This document shows positions 5,569 to 6,750 of a stretch of 6,750 nt of DNA, one piece after another. Source of the stretch: Rhodothermaceae bacterium (GTDB taxonomy: Bacteria > Bacteroidota > Rhodothermia > Rhodothermales > JAHEMB01); the NCBI GenBank assembly GCA_024643915.1, contig JAHEMB010000206.1, positions 1 through 6,750 on the forward strand, given 5' to 3'. How positions within the stretch are numbered: the first letter of the stretch is position 1; every line of letters begins with the position of its first letter. The notes beneath the pieces are model-generated. The model did not search any database. It saw nothing but the letters and a program-made list of their open reading frames with translations, and had not been told where the DNA came from. The translations under genes and the position numbers were made by a program.

Positions 5569-6750
5569 TTGAATTATCGTTTTCTCATCGCGCGGCGGTA
5601 CCTGGTGAGCCGTCGGCGGGTGACGCTCATCTCCGTCATCACTGGCATCTCGGTGGCGGGGGTGGGGCTGGGCGTGGCGGCCCTCATCGTCGTTCTTTCG
5701 GTGATGAACGGGTTCTACGACTTCGTGCGCGACCTGCTCGTCTCGCTCGATCCGCACGTCCGCATCGTCAGCGCCGAGGAGCGGGGGCTGGCCGGCGTCG
5801 ATTCGCTCGTGGCGGTGGCCCTGATGGTGCCGCACGTGGAGCACGCGTCGCCCTATGTGGAGGGGAAGGCCCTGCTGGCGCACGAGGGCGGGGCCGAGAT
5901 CAACAAGGTCGTCGTCGTGCGGGGGGTCGAGCCGCAGACCCTCCAGGGAGTGAGCAAGGTGGTGGAGCAAACGGGCTTCGGCACGTTCGACCTGGAACGC
6001 CGCGAGGGGCGGCCCGGCGTGGTGGTGGGGATGAGCCTCGGGCAGCGGCTGGGCCTGGTGCCGGGCAGCGAGGTGGCCCTCCTCTCGGCCCCCGCCATCG
6101 AGCGGATGCTGACGCAGGTCTTCGGCGGGCCGCAACTCACCTGGTTCGATGTGCGCGGCCTCTACGAACTCGAAGCCATCTACGACGAGAGCCACGTCTT
6201 CATCGGCCTGGACGAAGCCCAGCGCCTCTTCCGGCTGGGCGACCGCGTCTCCGGGGTCGAACTGCGCCTCGACGACCTCAACCGCGCCGACGCCGTCAAA
6301 GAACTCCTCCAGGCCCGCCTGCCCGCCGACCGCTTCACCGTCCTCACCTGGTACGATCTCCAGAAATCGCTCTACGACGTGATGCTGTTGGAGAAGTGGG
6401 GCGCGTCGGTCATCCTCATCCTCATCGTCGTCGTAGCCGCGTTCAACATCGTCGGCTCACTCACTATGGTCGTCATCGAGAAGCGGCGGGACGTAGGCGT
6501 GTTGCAGGCGATGGGCGTCTCGCGGAAGAACATCCGCCGCATTTTCTTGCTGGAAGGCCTTCTCATCGGTGTCGTCGGGACGGGGCTGGGTCTGGTGCTG
6601 GGGTTGGGGCTGGCGTTTCTGCAGAAGTACTTCCAGCTCGTCCCCCTGGCCGGCGCCGACTCGTTCGTCATCGACGCCTACCCCGTGGCCATTCAGCCGC
6701 TCGACATCGCCCTCATCGTCGTCGTCTCGATGGGGTTGTGCGTGCTGGCA
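5569..6750 (+). CDS. LolC/LolE-type lipoprotein-releasing ABC permease (3'-truncated)
   Basis: An open frame of 394 codons running off the right edge; related proteins are roughly 400-420 residues, so only a short piece is missing. In the inner membrane such permeases work with the ATPase LolD to pull lipoproteins out of the bilayer and hand them to LolA. The start is TTG 5569: it gives MNYRFLIARRYLVSRRR, which matches the family N-terminus, and no ATG or GTG lies upstream in frame before the repeat. Seen: TM1 about 20-47 (ending ALIVVLSVMNGF, a hallmark of LolC/E); a periplasmic domain about 50-275; then the FtsX-like core with TM2 about 279-303 (VVAAFNIVGSLTMVVIEKRRDVGVLQAMG, a cytoplasmic coupling region following), TM3 about 327-352, and TM4 from about 378 onward. 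It is not possible to say whether it is LolC, LolE or a single combined LolF-like form. Confidence 0.93.
   Translation, partial: MNYRFLIARRYLVSRRRVTLISVITGISVAGVGLGVAALIVVLSVMNGFYDFVRDLLVSLDPHVRIVSAEERGLAGVDSLVAVALMVPHVEHASPYVEGKALLAHEGGAEINKVVVVRGVEPQTLQGVSKVVEQTGFGTFDLERREGRPGVVVGMSLGQRLGLVPGSEVALLSAPAIERMLTQVFGGPQLTWFDVRGLYELEAIYDESHVFIGLDEAQRLFRLGDRVSGVELRLDDLNRADAVKELLQARLPADRFTVLTWYDLQKSLYDVMLLEKWGASVILILIVVVAAFNIVGSLTMVVIEKRRDVGVLQAMGVSRKNIRRIFLLEGLLIGVVGTGLGLVLGLGLAFLQKYFQLVPLAGADSFVIDAYPVAIQPLDIALIVVVSMGLCVLA

Noticed and set aside
5383..6195. Antisense open frame (270 codons) opposite the permease gene
   Set aside because: The plus strand encodes a convincing LolC/E permease here; the antisense product is histidine-rich shadow sequence without a domain.

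Overview
The window reads as ordinary chromosome from a high-GC, Gram-negative bacterium. The best guess is the Rhodothermales/Rhodothermota side of the Bacteroidota. Pointers are the high GC, two small outer-membrane beta-barrels, two lipoproteins, a Lol-type permease, genes with little or no Shine-Dalgarno sequence, and one TAnnTTTG-type promoter core. This assignment is inference; no rRNA or tRNA is present to fix it.

Layout, left to right. (1) Positions 2-385 (+): the 3' part of a MOSC-domain protein gene. (2) 464-1801 (+): a lipoprotein-type membrane dipeptidase of peptidase family M19 with all six metal-site residues in place. (3) 1858-2451 (-): a small beta-barrel outer-membrane protein with an odd N-terminal extension. 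(4) 2556-3653 (+): the ribosome-associated ATPase/GTPase YchF (OLA1 family). (5) 3734-4516 (-): a second beta-barrel protein with two calcium-loop-like motifs in one insertion. (6) 4681-5490 (+): a lipoprotein resembling a Bacteroidota DUF6503/LolA-like family. (7) 5569 to the window edge (+): a LolC/LolE-type lipoprotein-releasing permease, cut at the right end. The dipeptidase and first barrel are convergent, as are ychF and the second barrel. The first barrel/ychF pair and the second barrel/lipoprotein pair are divergent. Most of the gene set concerns the cell envelope: export to the periplasm, outer-membrane insertion and lipoprotein sorting.

The feature not explained by the genes lies in the spacers. 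Three of them (365-451, 2354-2440, 5491-5567), and more weakly a fourth (3666-3733), hold imperfect inverted repeats. Their arms contain 7-8 bp words, often in tandem, and each site uses a different word: GGAGGAT/GGCGGAT, GTGTGGAC, GAGTCGAA, and ATCCGCA repeated four times without error. They fill their spacers almost completely and run into flanking genes. One supplies a stop codon, one encodes the stretch before a signal-peptide core, and one ends a single base before a TTG start codon. This looks like a family of architecture-conserved, sequence-variable intergenic elements and is the main thing here worth following up.

No stretch longer than about 165 bases lacks a gene. I see no transposase, integrase, CRISPR array, phage gene, defence gene or RNA gene.
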